From CAIYRG01 sp963747255 (GTDB taxonomy: Bacteria > Pseudomonadota > Alphaproteobacteria > Micropepsales > Micropepsaceae): 64,000 nt of DNA. Under the pieces are notes generated by a model, which was not told the DNA's origin, ran no database searches, and worked only from the letters and a program-made list of their open reading frames with translations. Positions 9,524-18,555 of the stretch are shown here, piece after piece. The position numbers and the translations under genes are program-made. The DNA lies in the NCBI GenBank assembly GCA_963747255.1, contig CAVVEG010000010.1:1-64000 (forward strand), read 5' to 3'. Within the stretch, counting starts at the first letter, position 1; the number at the start of each line of letters is the position of its first letter.

Positions 9524-11020
9524 ATGGCGTTGGTTTCCCCAGCCGTTGAGCTGTTCAGATTCGACAACAGTTACGCGCGTTTGCCGGACCGATTTTTCGC
9601 CCGTCACGCACCGACCCCCGTCGCTGCGCCGTGGCTGATTCGCCTTAACGACAAGCTTGCCCTCCAACTCGGGCTCGATCCGGCGAAGCTGTCTACTCCG
9701 GGGGGGATCGAGTTTCTTGCGGGTAATCGCGTGCCCGAAGGTGGTGAACCAATCGCTATGGCATATGCCGGCCACCAGTTTGGCAATTTTGTTTCGCAAC
9801 TGGGCGACGGCCGGGCCGTTCTGCTCGGCGAAATCATCGGCAGTGATGGTACACGCCGCGATATCCAGCTCAAGGGTTCGGGCCGAACTCCGTTCTCCCG
9901 GCGGGGCGATGGACGAGCGGCGCTTGGGCCGGTGCTGCGCGAATACATCGTCAGCGAGGCGATGGCGGCACTCGGAATCCCGACTACCCGGTCGCTTGCA
10001 GCCGTTGCCACCGGTGAGACCGTTTGGCGCGAAACCGCGCTGCCTGGCGCGGTCCTTACCCGCGTTGCGTCCAGCCACATTCGTGTCGGCACCTTCCAGT
10101 TCTTTGCGGCCCAAAGAGATGTAGAGGCAATCCGCCAACTCGCCGATCACGTCATATCGCGGCATTATCCGGAAGCGGCTCTGGCCCCAAACCGCTACCG
10201 CGCGCTGCTCGACCTGGTGATTTCGCGCCAGGCGGAGTTGATCGCGCAATGGATGCTGGTTGGCTTCATTCATGGCGTCATGAATACCGATAATATGTCA
10301 ATTGCGGGCGAGACCATCGACTATGGTCCTTGTGCCTTCATGGACAATTATCATCCGGCGACGGTGTATAGCTCGATCGACACCGGAGGCCGCTACAGCT
10401 ACGCCAATCAGCCGCGGATCGCGCAGTGGAACCTTGCCCGGTTGTCGGAGACGATGTTGTCCCTGCTGGCAGATGAGGAGAATGCTGCTGTCAAAGAAGC
10501 GCAGGAGGCAATCGACGCCTTCGCCGACCAGTTTGAGTTGGCCTACGGCGAGGGGCTCAGTCGCAAGCTCGGCCTCTTGCGATCGCAACCGGGCGATCTC
10601 TCCCTGGCGCACGATCTTCTCGAACGCATGGCGCATAATGGCGCCGATTTCACCCTGACCTTCAGGCGGCTCTGCGACGCAGTCTCCGGTTCTGATGGCG
10701 ATACGGCTGTGCGCAGCCTGTTCGCCGATGCGGGCGCCTTCGACACCTGGGCGGTTAATTGGCGCCGGCGGCTTGCCGAAGACGGCTGTGAACCGGCCGA
10801 ATGTTCAAAGGTGATGCGTGCTGCGAATCCGGCGTTCATTCCGCGAAATCATCTCGTGGAGGAGGCGATCTCCGCGGCGGTCAATGATCGGGATTTTTCA
10901 CCATTCGGGGCACTGCTGACCGTGCTGTCCGCGCCTTTCGAAGATCAGCCAGTTTTCAGCCGCTACGCCGATCCTCCGCGCCCTGACCAAGTGGTGCACC
11001 AGACGTTCTGCGGAACTTGA
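9524..11020 (+). CDS. selO: SelO (YdiU) family protein adenylyltransferase
   Basis: The 498-residue product is a full-length SelO pseudokinase, which transfers AMP from ATP to Ser, Thr or Tyr of target proteins and in bacteria helps with redox stress. Visible signatures are AMAYAGHQFGNF, LGDGRAVLLGE, the basic loop KGSGRTPFSRRGDGRA, the nucleotide site HGVMNTDNMSI with ETIDYGPCAFMD, and the usual C-terminus FCGT. The ATG at 9524 has a GGAAGGAA site; an in-frame ATG at 9494 is less well placed. Unlike many loci, no methionine sulfoxide reductase gene adjoins it. Confidence 0.92.
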   Translation: MALVSPAVELFRFDNSYARLPDRFFARHAPTPVAAPWLIRLNDKLALQLGLDPAKLSTPGGIEFLAGNRVPEGGEPIAMAYAGHQFGNFVSQLGDGRAVLLGEIIGSDGTRRDIQLKGSGRTPFSRRGDGRAALGPVLREYIVSEAMAALGIPTTRSLAAVATGETVWRETALPGAVLTRVASSHIRVGTFQFFAAQRDVEAIRQLADHVISRHYPEAALAPNRYRALLDLVISRQAELIAQWMLVGFIHGVMNTDNMSIAGETIDYGPCAFMDNYHPATVYSSIDTGGRYSYANQPRIAQWNLARLSETMLSLLADEENAAVKEAQEAIDAFADQFELAYGEGLSRKLGLLRSQPGDLSLAHDLLERMAHNGADFTLTFRRLCDAVSGSDGDTAVRSLFADAGAFDTWAVNWRRRLAEDGCEPAECSKVMRAANPAFIPRNHLVEEAISAAVNDRDFSPFGALLTVLSAPFEDQPVFSRYADPPRPDQVVHQTFCGT

Positions 11021-11321
11021 AGTCAGAGTGGTAGAGCGAATTTGGGTTCGGCGGTTACAATTCATTTACCACAATGGCGTTAATTGAAACTCGACTTTGA
11101 CAGTTGAGGACGGCGATGTTTCAAGCACCTGAAATTGCGACATACCGCGCGACGGCCTGTGAACTGCGAACGGCCGCCGCGGGAGTCCTCCGACAGCACT
11201 GAGCGACGTCTTTTTCTCATTGCGGCTGCCGCATTCGACCAGATGGCCTCATGGTTGCCGCTGAATTTCCATAACAGTTCAGCTGCTCCGCAATTTTTGG
11301 CTGCGTAGAGAATCAGGCAGG
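11021..11321. other. Intergenic region with one possible 28-codon ORF
   Basis: About 300 bases between the selO stop and the hairpin of the convergent NHL gene. The only item of note is a possible tiny gene at 11116-11202 (opening MFQAPEIATYRA) with GAGGA eight bases before its ATG. There is no similarity I recognise, so it is not called as a gene. Confidence 0.4.
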
Positions 11322-11359
11322 GAAGCCGGGTACCGCGGAGCCCGCGGCCACCCGGCTTC
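11322..11359 (-). terminator. Long GC hairpin after the NHL gene
   Basis: GAAGCCGGG (11322-11330) pairs perfectly with CCCGGCTTC (11351-11359), and the enclosed CCGCGG/CCGCGG segment can pair again inside. It begins five bases past the stop of the minus-strand NHL gene. The following minus-strand bases are not T-rich, so termination efficiency is uncertain, but position and stability support an operon-end hairpin. Confidence 0.45.
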
Positions 11360-11363
11360 GCCG

Positions 11364-12521
11364 TTACTGAACCGGCGCGAATTTCTGGACGCGTTTCCCC
11401 GCATCCACTTCACCCGTGTACAGATTGCCCTTTGAATCCATCCACGCGACATGCAGGTAGGTGAAGAATCCGCCCTGGTGGCCGGAATGACCGATCTTTC
11501 CGACGGTTTTCCCGGTCTTGCGCTCCACCTGCCACACCACATTATTCATGATGTCGGCGATATAAACGTATTTCTGCTGGGGATCCGGCGAGAAGTCGAT
11601 CGAGCCGACGGAGCCATTCTTCATCGTATTGTTGGCGACGAAAAACTCCTGAACAAATTTGCCGGCTTTGGTGAACACCTGAACACGGTCACCTCCCCGG
11701 TCGCAAACATACACCAGCCCGTCTTTTGATAGCCGCACGCAATGGACCGGCTCGCGAAAATCCCTTGCCGGCGGGCCATTCGGGCTATGCGGAGGCGCCG
11801 GATCATTGCTGATTTCCGAAAGGGACTTTCCGTAAGCGCCCCAACCGCGTTTGAACTTGCCTGTATCAAGGTCGTAAACCATCACGCGCTTGTTGAGATA
11901 ACCATCGGCGATATAGATCTCGTGCGCATCCTCATCGAGAGCAGCCGCTGCCACGCCGCGCAGCAGCAGATCGGTCTGCTGGTTGTCCTGCTTCTGCTCG
12001 CTGGCGGGGACTTTCGGCCCGCGATGGCCCCAGTCGGAAATGAACTTTCCATCCTGGGTGAATTTCAGAAGAGAATCGCCGGCCTGGGCTCCGCCGATCC
12101 AGACATTGTGTGCGCGATCCACGAATATCGTGTGTTCGGAGCCGGGCCAACCCGGAACTTCGTTGGGCTTGCCCCAGGCGCGCAGCAGGTTTCCGTCAAC
12201 GTCGAATTCATATACGGCGGGCGAGTGCACGCAGCATTCGGCAGTAGGCGGATTATCTTCCGCAAGGGCTTCGCGCGGCGTCATATCGCGAGGCCGGTTC
12301 AGCACCCAGATATGATCGTCCTGATCGACGAACATTCCGGTGACGCCTTCCATGGTCCATTTGTTCGGCAATTCCTTCGGCCATGTCGGGTCATACCGGT
12401 ATTTGGGAGGGGATGAGCCCTCGTCTGAAGCCGAACGCGACGGCTCGGTTGCAATCACCGTACCTGAAATCGCAAGCACCGGCACGGCCGCCGCCAGGAT
12501 CCACCTCCAACCCGTTTTCAT
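11364..12521 (-). CDS. Exported NHL-repeat beta-propeller protein
   Basis: The 385-residue product has a signal peptide and then repeated propeller blades of the NHL type: GVTGMFVDQDDHIWVLNRP, HTIFVDRAHNVWIGG, LLKFTQDGKFISDWG, YIADGYLNKRVMVYD, VYVCDRGGDRVQVF and HVAWMDSKGNLYTGE. Such propellers bind ligands or form lyase-like exported enzymes, but no catalytic set can be named here. The ATG at 12521 has TGGAG upstream. It follows the Tat-exported dehalogenase-like gene and the uncharacterised secreted protein gene on the same strand, with a 166-base gap from the former, so it is probably in or just after that operon. Confidence 0.75.
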   Translation of the reverse strand: MKTGWRWILAAAVPVLAISGTVIATEPSRSASDEGSSPPKYRYDPTWPKELPNKWTMEGVTGMFVDQDDHIWVLNRPRDMTPREALAEDNPPTAECCVHSPAVYEFDVDGNLLRAWGKPNEVPGWPGSEHTIFVDRAHNVWIGGAQAGDSLLKFTQDGKFISDWGHRGPKVPASEQKQDNQQTDLLLRGVAAAALDEDAHEIYIADGYLNKRVMVYDLDTGKFKRGWGAYGKSLSEISNDPAPPHSPNGPPARDFREPVHCVRLSKDGLVYVCDRGGDRVQVFTKAGKFVQEFFVANNTMKNGSVGSIDFSPDPQQKYVYIADIMNNVVWQVERKTGKTVGKIGHSGHQGGFFTYLHVAWMDSKGNLYTGEVDAGKRVQKFAPVQ

Positions 12522-12687
12522 CAATGTGCTCCATCATTTCTGCTGAATGCCGATTGCGCCGTCCGTTCGCACGGTTGCAGCCGTCCCGCACATACCGAAA
12601 CGCCGCGCATGAGGTAATGCCATGCGGCAAAAAAATGAACGTGAAATCTGCCGGTGAAGTGCAGGGGCGGTTTGACGCTCACGTTTG

Positions 12688-13755
12688 TCACGCGGTGAAA
12701 AATCCGGCGAACCGGTCATAGACCTGATCGGCAACATCCCAATGCAGGTAATGACCGGAGTTGAAGGGCTCGGCATTCACCAGATTGCTCGCATATTTAC
12801 GCCACACGGTTGGATATTCTTCCGTGGGCGGCGCTCCGCGCGTACCCCACAAAATCAGCAGCGGATTTCCGATCTGCCGGTCTTTGTCGGACGCGTCCAT
12901 TTCAAAATCGATGGTGGCATTGGCCCGGTAGTCATGGCACGCGCCCTTGATCGTCTTCGGCGTCCAGCAACGGACAAACTCGTCGAACACCGGTTTGGGC
13001 AGTGAGGCAATGCCGCCGCCTCCGCGATTTCGCAAAAACCACTCGGCGGGTACCGCGCTGATCATCGTTTCGGGAAAGGGTTCCGGCTGGGCAAGAAACA
13101 TCCAGTGCCAGGTGCCCATCGCCCAATTCTTTGTCGTATTCGTAAGCACGTGATAGGTGGGGAGCATGTCCAGCAGCGACACTTTCAGCACACGTTCGGG
13201 GTGATCGAGGCACATCCGATGGCTCAGTCGCGCACCGCGATCATGGCCCACAAGATAGAATTGCCCGTGACCGAGTTGATCCATGATCTCGATCATGTCC
13301 TCGGCCATGGCGCGCATGCTGTAATTGATGTTGTTGCTGCCCGGCTCCGGTAGCGAACTGTCGCCATAGCCGCGCAGATCCGCAAGGACGACGTGGTAGC
13401 GCTGTGCCAGGCGAGCCGCGATTCGGTACCACGAGACGTGGCTCACGGGATAACCGTGCAGCATCAGCAAGGGAGCGCCGGAGCCGCCGTGGCGTACGCG
13501 TATCACGGCGCCCCTGGTCCGCATATCGAGATGCCTGAATCCCGGAAAAAACGCGGCAATCTCTGCGCTCCCCCAGCGTGTTGGATCACGCGCGTAATCG
13601 GCAGCGGTTGCTTCTGCGATAATCGCCGCCGATTGAGCCGTTGCGGGCGTTCCGATGCCCGCGGCTGCTGCGGCCACGGATATCGCTTGCACCAGATTGC
13701 GGCGGCTTATGCGGTCCTCATCCGGCGCGGGAGAAATGACAGCCTGATCTTCCAT
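12688..13755 (-). CDS. Tat-exported haloacetate-dehalogenase-like alpha/beta hydrolase
   Basis: The 355-residue product starts with a twin-arginine leader (SRRNLVQA, hydrophobic run, cleavage near ATAQS). The hydrolase matches the fluoroacetate dehalogenase group. It has nucleophile Asp172 in GHDRGAR with carboxylate-binding Arg173 and Arg176, acid Asp196 in LDMLPT, halide-pocket His217-Trp218 in TWHWMFLAQP, Tyr276 in HDYRA and base His335 in SGHYLHWD. All positions known to matter in the Rhodopseudomonas enzyme are present, and the nucleophile-acid spacing is the same (24). It should hydrolyse small 2-halo-acids or related esters or epoxides. Export is unusual. The upstream secreted-protein gene ends 23 bases away, so they are co-transcribed. 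Confidence 0.85.
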   Translation of the reverse strand: MEDQAVISPAPDEDRISRRNLVQAISVAAAAAGIGTPATAQSAAIIAEATAADYARDPTRWGSAEIAAFFPGFRHLDMRTRGAVIRVRHGGSGAPLLMLHGYPVSHVSWYRIAARLAQRYHVVLADLRGYGDSSLPEPGSNNINYSMRAMAEDMIEIMDQLGHGQFYLVGHDRGARLSHRMCLDHPERVLKVSLLDMLPTYHVLTNTTKNWAMGTWHWMFLAQPEPFPETMISAVPAEWFLRNRGGGGIASLPKPVFDEFVRCWTPKTIKGACHDYRANATIDFEMDASDKDRQIGNPLLILWGTRGAPPTEEYPTVWRKYASNLVNAEPFNSGHYLHWDVADQVYDRFAGFFTA

Positions 13756-13778
13756 ACCTTGTTTCCTCCCGTCTTTGA

Positions 13779-14798
13779 TCAGAAATCCGGTATCGCAGCA
13801 GTGGGCACCGGATCGAATCCCTGATTGAAGCGGTCTTCATTTCCCGCCGGACAAGTGTCCTCTTCCATTCGCCCCGATACCGTCGTGACGTTGGAGGAGC
13901 GATAGCGCGGGCGCCGCGCGCCCCAGGGCTGATAGAAGGTCCCCGGATCGTTCACCGTGAACGAGACGTCCAGCGCCTTGCCGCCATTGATGACCCCGAA
14001 GCGTTCGATCACATGCAGCCTGGTCGTGTGGGGCGTACGAAATCCGTCCACAAAGGTCTTGTCGCTCAACCCGATGGTATCGACCACCAGCGTATCGCCA
14101 TCGTAATGCCCAACCGATTCGCCGTACCAGGACAGTTCCGGATTTCGGCTGTGCGACACATTCATGAAGACATGCCGCACGCGCCCCGCATCGATCATCA
14201 CCACTTCCTTCGGCGTCTGAATAAAATAGAGGGAATGCGGGTCTTCGTGGAAGTCGGGAACGCCTGTCTCCCAGCAGCGTGCCTGGCGGGTTTCCCCGTT
14301 CCTGTTCGCCAGCACCATGGCGTTCTGTTTCTTCAGTGCCTCGACTGCCCATGGCATCAGGTTCTTTGCCGCTTCGCTCGTCAGGTCGGCAACCCGATAG
14401 CTGGAATTCCTGCCGATCAGGCTTGCCATATTATTGTTGTAGAAGGGATGGTCGGGGCCGTCTGAAATCGGTCCAATTCCGCGCGCTGGAGGTATCCATT
14501 CATTGAACGACCGGCCGACAAGATAGGCGGTTATCCTGTCCTGTGGCGCACCCAGCGAAATCGCGCGCTCGATGCTGGCGCGCCCATGCAGGTAGTCGTC
14601 CGGGAGATATGAGGCGGGATCTGTGCGCGGGGTAATGAATGCCGTCCATCCGGAAGTCGCGGGCAGCATCAGTTCTGGAATGTCTGCACCTGTTTGCGCG
14701 GATGCGCCTGTTTGCAGGGCGCCAACGGCGCAAATCATGCCAAGAGCCGCCGCCCCAAACGCCAATGACTTCGGGCGGGGTGCGCATTTCAGGATCAT
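13779..14798 (-). CDS. Secreted protein of an uncharacterised paralogous family (copy 1)
   Basis: The 339-residue product has a signal peptide ending ASAQT. Its centre holds the family signature: a Cys-x3-GVP site (CWETGVP), QTPKEVVMI, WYGESVGHYDGDTLVVDT, RTPHTTRLHVIERF and a late Cys before the C-terminus (EEDTCPAG). Copies at 25880, 26663 and 50224 share it. Function is unknown. The ATG at 14798 follows AGGAAGGAA; the same frame stays open to 15668, but that extension crosses two other genes. It is first in an operon with the dehalogenase-like hydrolase, so it may act with it in the periplasm. Confidence 0.7.
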   Translation of the reverse strand: MILKCAPRPKSLAFGAAALGMICAVGALQTGASAQTGADIPELMLPATSGWTAFITPRTDPASYLPDDYLHGRASIERAISLGAPQDRITAYLVGRSFNEWIPPARGIGPISDGPDHPFYNNNMASLIGRNSSYRVADLTSEAAKNLMPWAVEALKKQNAMVLANRNGETRQARCWETGVPDFHEDPHSLYFIQTPKEVVMIDAGRVRHVFMNVSHSRNPELSWYGESVGHYDGDTLVVDTIGLSDKTFVDGFRTPHTTRLHVIERFGVINGGKALDVSFTVNDPGTFYQPWGARRPRYRSSNVTTVSGRMEEDTCPAGNEDRFNQGFDPVPTAAIPDF

Positions 14799-14873
14799 GA
14801 ATTCCTTCCTCAGCCGGCCTCCAACAATACACCGGGGAACAAATTCCTTCGAGGCGGATGAAAATCCGGAAGT

Positions 14874-15113
14874 ATGATCGGCAAACCCCAACCCATGGCA
14901 GAAAGTGAACTCATGAAGACGGTGTTTGATTTGGCTGGAGCAGGCGCTGTGGCCGCCGGTCTTCTTTTTCTCGGTCAGGGGCTGGGCTACATTCGCTGGC
15001 CGGCCAACAGCTTCATGATCAACGACGTGCGCTGGGCCTATTACGGTGCCGCGATCGCCATCGCGGGCATCATCCTGATCATTACCGCGGGACGCCGGAC
15101 CAAGCGTCGCTGA
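14874..15113 (+). CDS. Small two-helix membrane protein
   Basis: The product has up to 79 residues with two hydrophobic helices, near residues 20-38 and 53-70, and a basic tail GRRTKRR. The motif GYIRWPANSFMINDVRWAYY between the helices is a recurrent feature of small uncharacterised membrane proteins. Three in-frame ATG codons (14874, 14895, 14913) are possible starts; none has a strong ribosome site, so the first is reported. It is divergent from the operon that begins at 14798, with about 75 bases for shared promoters. Confidence 0.55.
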   Translation: MIGKPQPMAESELMKTVFDLAGAGAVAAGLLFLGQGLGYIRWPANSFMINDVRWAYYGAAIAIAGIILIITAGRRTKRR

Positions 15114-15214
15114 CTTAACAGACAATAGCGCCAGAACTTCGGAATATTTGAACCTGCTCGCCAATGTTAATGGCCCGCGACCGGTGCGCAGCGCTTGGAA
15201 ATCGGGCTGTGGGG

Positions 15215-15577
15215 CTATGTCTTCCGCGCGCCTTGCAACCCGGCTTTCTCCAGTTCGCGATCGAGTGTTCCAGTCAGCCAGGCGCCAACCACGCGGAAAT
15301 CGGAGACCAGCGACCAAAGTGGATGGCGGAAGGTTGCGGGACGGTTTTTCTCGATGAGAGCATGGGACATCCACGCCGGACCATAACCCGCGATTCCGGC
15401 TGCGATCAGAAGTCCAAAACTGTAGTTGGCGATAGCTGCAATCAGCAGCATAACGGCCGCTCCGGTTCCGGCGATGTGCCACGCCCTGGTACGGGGATTC
15501 GCATGTTCGCGGAGATAAAAAGGCCAGAACTCGCCGTAACTCGCAATCCGCGGAATTGCAGTCACTGTCGCCTCCAT
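15215..15577 (-). CDS. Mpo1/DUF962-family membrane protein
   Basis: The 120-residue product matches the Mpo1-like family: FWPFYLREHANPRTRAWHI near the start, a central hydrophobic pair of helices, and HALIEKNRPATFRHPLWSL with its conserved His, Glu and Asn. In yeast, Mpo1 is an iron-dependent dioxygenase that shortens 2-hydroxy fatty acids. The bacterial role is not established. The His residues needed for metal binding are visible. The ATG at 15577 is used rather than the GTG three bases upstream. Neighbours give no pathway. Confidence 0.8.
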   Translation of the reverse strand: MEATVTAIPRIASYGEFWPFYLREHANPRTRAWHIAGTGAAVMLLIAAIANYSFGLLIAAGIAGYGPAWMSHALIEKNRPATFRHPLWSLVSDFRVVGAWLTGTLDRELEKAGLQGARKT

Positions 15578-15727
15578 CACCGCACGTGTCTATTTTACGC
15601 ATGAATTTCGCCGGTTCAGAAACGCCACGCGCGCCTGGATTGGGAATCATGTGCGATGGACGCCACAACCCCCGGCGGGTAAATTGCTCCTGTCCGTGGT
15701 CGAGAACAGGTGAGGAGAGCCACTGCG

Positions 15728-16720
15728 ATGCGCCAAATCGTGCAAAGAAAAGCGTCCGTCTGCATCGCCGCGCTTGTTTGCGGTTTCGTCCCGCTACTCG
15801 TCGCGCGGGAACTCAGTGCGCAGGCCGCTTTGTTGGTCCCGGCCGGCCTTCCCGATTGGGCATTCAACATTCCCGATAAGGTGCAGCCCACCGCGGTTCG
15901 GCCGGAAGGCATCATTACCGCGCCCGGTAGCGCGAAGAAGTATGAGGCCACGAAAATCGCTGGGAATGCCAATCCCCCGGATTGGTTTCCCGATGAACAC
16001 TCAGCCGCACCGCGCGCGGTGACGGGCGGTCAGGGCGTCCGATTTGCCTGCGGCTCCTGCCACCTGATGTCAGGCCAAGGCCATCCGGAATCCGCAGACA
16101 TCGCAGGCATGCCTGCCGCGTATCTGATGCGGCAGATGGCGTACTACAAGGCTGGTACCCGGAAGGACGACGAACGCATGGGGCCCATCGCGAAGGTCAC
16201 CTCGGACGAAGACGTTCGCCAGGCTGCGGAGTATTTCGCGTCTCTGAAACCCGCCACATGGGTCAAAGTGATCGAGACCGCCACGCCGCCGAAGACCTTT
16301 ATTGCCACGGCGGGCCGTCACCGCCAGCTCCATCCCGATGGCGGCACCGAGGCGATTGGGCATCGGATACTCGAAACTCCTGTCGATCCTTTCCGGACGG
16401 AAATTCGCGACCCGCATTCCGGTTTTATGGCATTTGTACCGCCGGGCAGCATCGCACGCGGCGAACAGTTGGCCAAAGGCGATGAGCCCGGGAAAACGGT
16501 GCAATGCTCGCGTTGCCACGGCGAGGAGCTGAAAGGCAAGGGTGAAGTCCCGCGGCTCGCAGGCCTGCAGCCCCTTTATGTCGCACGACAGCTTTTCGAC
16601 ATGCGTTATGGCTCGCGCGCGGGAGAAACGGTTGCGGCGATGAAACCCGTCGTCGCCAATCTGTCCGATGACGACATCATCGCAATTTCTTCCTATCTCG
16701 GTTCGCTGCCTCCGGCGTAG
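15728..16720 (+). CDS. Exported diheme c-type cytochrome
   Basis: The 330-residue product has a signal peptide ending LSAQA and two heme c sites, CGSCH at residues 108-112 and CSRCH at 260-264. Each is followed by a cytochrome-c4-like fold (MPAAYLMRQMAYYKAG in the first, LQPLYVARQLFDMRYG in the second, each with later Met candidates for the distal ligand). It should shuttle electrons in the periplasm, for instance from an exported dehydrogenase such as the molybdenum hydroxylase at 32112. That pairing is inference. The ATG at 15728 has GAGGAGA upstream. It is a single gene followed by the amidase 140 bases on. Confidence 0.85.
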   Translation: MRQIVQRKASVCIAALVCGFVPLLVARELSAQAALLVPAGLPDWAFNIPDKVQPTAVRPEGIITAPGSAKKYEATKIAGNANPPDWFPDEHSAAPRAVTGGQGVRFACGSCHLMSGQGHPESADIAGMPAAYLMRQMAYYKAGTRKDDERMGPIAKVTSDEDVRQAAEYFASLKPATWVKVIETATPPKTFIATAGRHRQLHPDGGTEAIGHRILETPVDPFRTEIRDPHSGFMAFVPPGSIARGEQLAKGDEPGKTVQCSRCHGEELKGKGEVPRLAGLQPLYVARQLFDMRYGSRAGETVAAMKPVVANLSDDDIIAISSYLGSLPPA

Positions 16721-16860
16721 GGCAGGAATCGCCAGATTAGCCGGCCGCAAGCAGTTCAATTCGTTCCGGCAGCGTCCGCGACGGGGGCGGATCAGCTGAC
16801 AGGTCGGGTTTCACGCTCGCGATCTGTGTGGCCGGTGGCTTGAGGCGAGGGGGTATCCAG

Positions 16861-18544
16861 ATGCGGCGGAGCTGGCTTTTCGCAGGGCTGTTCGTATTGG
16901 GTTTCGCGCCCGCTTACGCTCGCACGCCAGGGTTCAGCGTCATAGAGGCGACCGTCCCTCAAATCCGCGAAGCGCTGGCGCGAAAGCGCATCACCTCGCG
17001 CGAGCTGGTGCTGCAATATCTTTCCCGAATCGCCGCTTATGAGGACGAGCTTCACGCCGCGATCACGATCAATCCCCATGCGCTCGAGGAAGCCGATGCT
17101 CTGGACCGCGAGCGCGCGCACGGCCGCATACGCGGGCCGCTGCACGGCATCCCGATTGCGCTGAAGGACAATATCCAGACCACGGACATGCGCACCACCG
17201 GTGGTGCGCTTGCTTTCGAACATCTGATGCCGCCCTATGAGGCCACGCTGGCCAAAAACCTGCGCGCGGCCGGCGCGATCATTATCGCCAAAACGCAAAT
17301 GACGGAGCTCGCAAACTGGGTGGCCGGGCCGCCGACGCCCATGCCGGGGAATTACAATTCGCTCAATGGCTATGGCTACAATCCCTACGATCCAAGGCGC
17401 GATCCCCGTGAGGATTTTTATGACGGCCGCCCTGCGCATGCCCACCGGCGGTTCAAGTTCGGGGATTGGCACTTCGGCCAATTTCTGGGTGGCCAATGTT
17501 GGCACCGAAACCTCGGGCTCAATCCTCAATCCGTCCAACTGGACCATGCTTGTCGGCATCAAACCGACAGTTGGGCGCATCAGCCGCTACGGCGTGATTC
17601 CGATTACCGCCGATCAGGACACGCCCGGGCCGATGGCGAAAACAGTGACCGATGCGGCCATCCTGTTGGGCGTGCTCGAAGGGGCGCCCGACCCGAACGA
17701 TCCTGCGACCTCCGATTGCCCGCGTCCGCCGCGCAACGACTACACGAGATTCCTTCACGCCGACGGGTTGAAAGGGGCGCGCATCGGGATCCCGCGCGCG
17801 TTTTTCTACAACCCGGTCAATACCCCTGTTTTCTCGGGCGGTCTCAAACCCGAACAGATGCAGGCAATGCAAGAGGCGATCGCCGTGCTGAAATCCCGCG
17901 GCGCGGTCATCATTGATCCTGCCGACATTCCCAGCGTCATTGATCCCGATCCCGACGCCAATTTCCTCAATTGGGGAATCTGCGGTCAGGGCGGCGAGGC
18001 CCGCGGTTTCGACGATAAATGCACCATCGCATTCAAATACGGCATGAAACGCGACTTCAATATCTGGCTGCGCTCACTTGGCGAGCGCGCACCGGTGAAG
18101 TCGCTGACCGAATTGCGGGAATGGAATCTCGCCCATGAATCCGGTGGTACGCTGAAATACGGGCAGTTGCTGCTCGATCTCTCGGACGAAATGGATCTCG
18201 AACGCGACCGGGCACGTTACGAGGCCGACATTGCCAAAGACATTCGCCTTGCGGCCACCCATGGTATCGATGAAGTAATGAAAAGAGAGCGCCTGGATGC
18301 GCTGCTTTTCCCGGCCCAGACGGGCGCCAATCTCGCGGCCCGGGCGCGCTATCCCAGCATCATCGTGCCTTTCGCCTTGGTGCCGAATGCTCCGGAAACG
18401 CCTTTCCCGGAAAGCTTCAACGCGAAGCCCGCTCCTTTCGGCGTCACCTTCACGGGCCTGGCCTGCAGCGAGCCCAGGCTGATCGAATTGGCCTATTCGT
18501 TAGAGCAGGCTACCAAACGGCGCATAGCTCCGCCGCTACCGTGA
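16861..18544 (+). CDS. Exported amidase-signature hydrolase, frameshifted
   Basis: This is an amidase-signature enzyme with a Sec signal peptide (MRRSWLFAGLFVLGFAPAYA). The catalytic triad is visible: Lys in HGIPIALKDNI, Ser in GGSSSGIG and the nucleophile Ser in VGTETSGSI. The frame changes near 17450 between DGRPA and the GGSSS loop. Removing one base from GCGCATG joins the halves into a protein of about 560 residues. As written, neither half would be active, since Lys and Ser are on different fragments. Close relatives hydrolyse small amides or N-acyl compounds. It lies downstream of the diheme cytochrome with its own leader. Confidence 0.82.
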
Positions 18545-18555
18545 GCGCCGCCGGG

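Noticed and set aside
11116..11202. 28-codon small gene with ribosome site
   Set aside because: No conservation evidence available and no recognisable feature; mentioned in the intergenic entry only.
13779..15668. Very long minus-strand open frame continuing 290 codons beyond the secreted-family start
   Set aside because: The extension crosses the oppositely oriented gene at 14874 and the gene at 15215, lacks homology, and the ATG at 14798 has a strong ribosome site and signal peptide.
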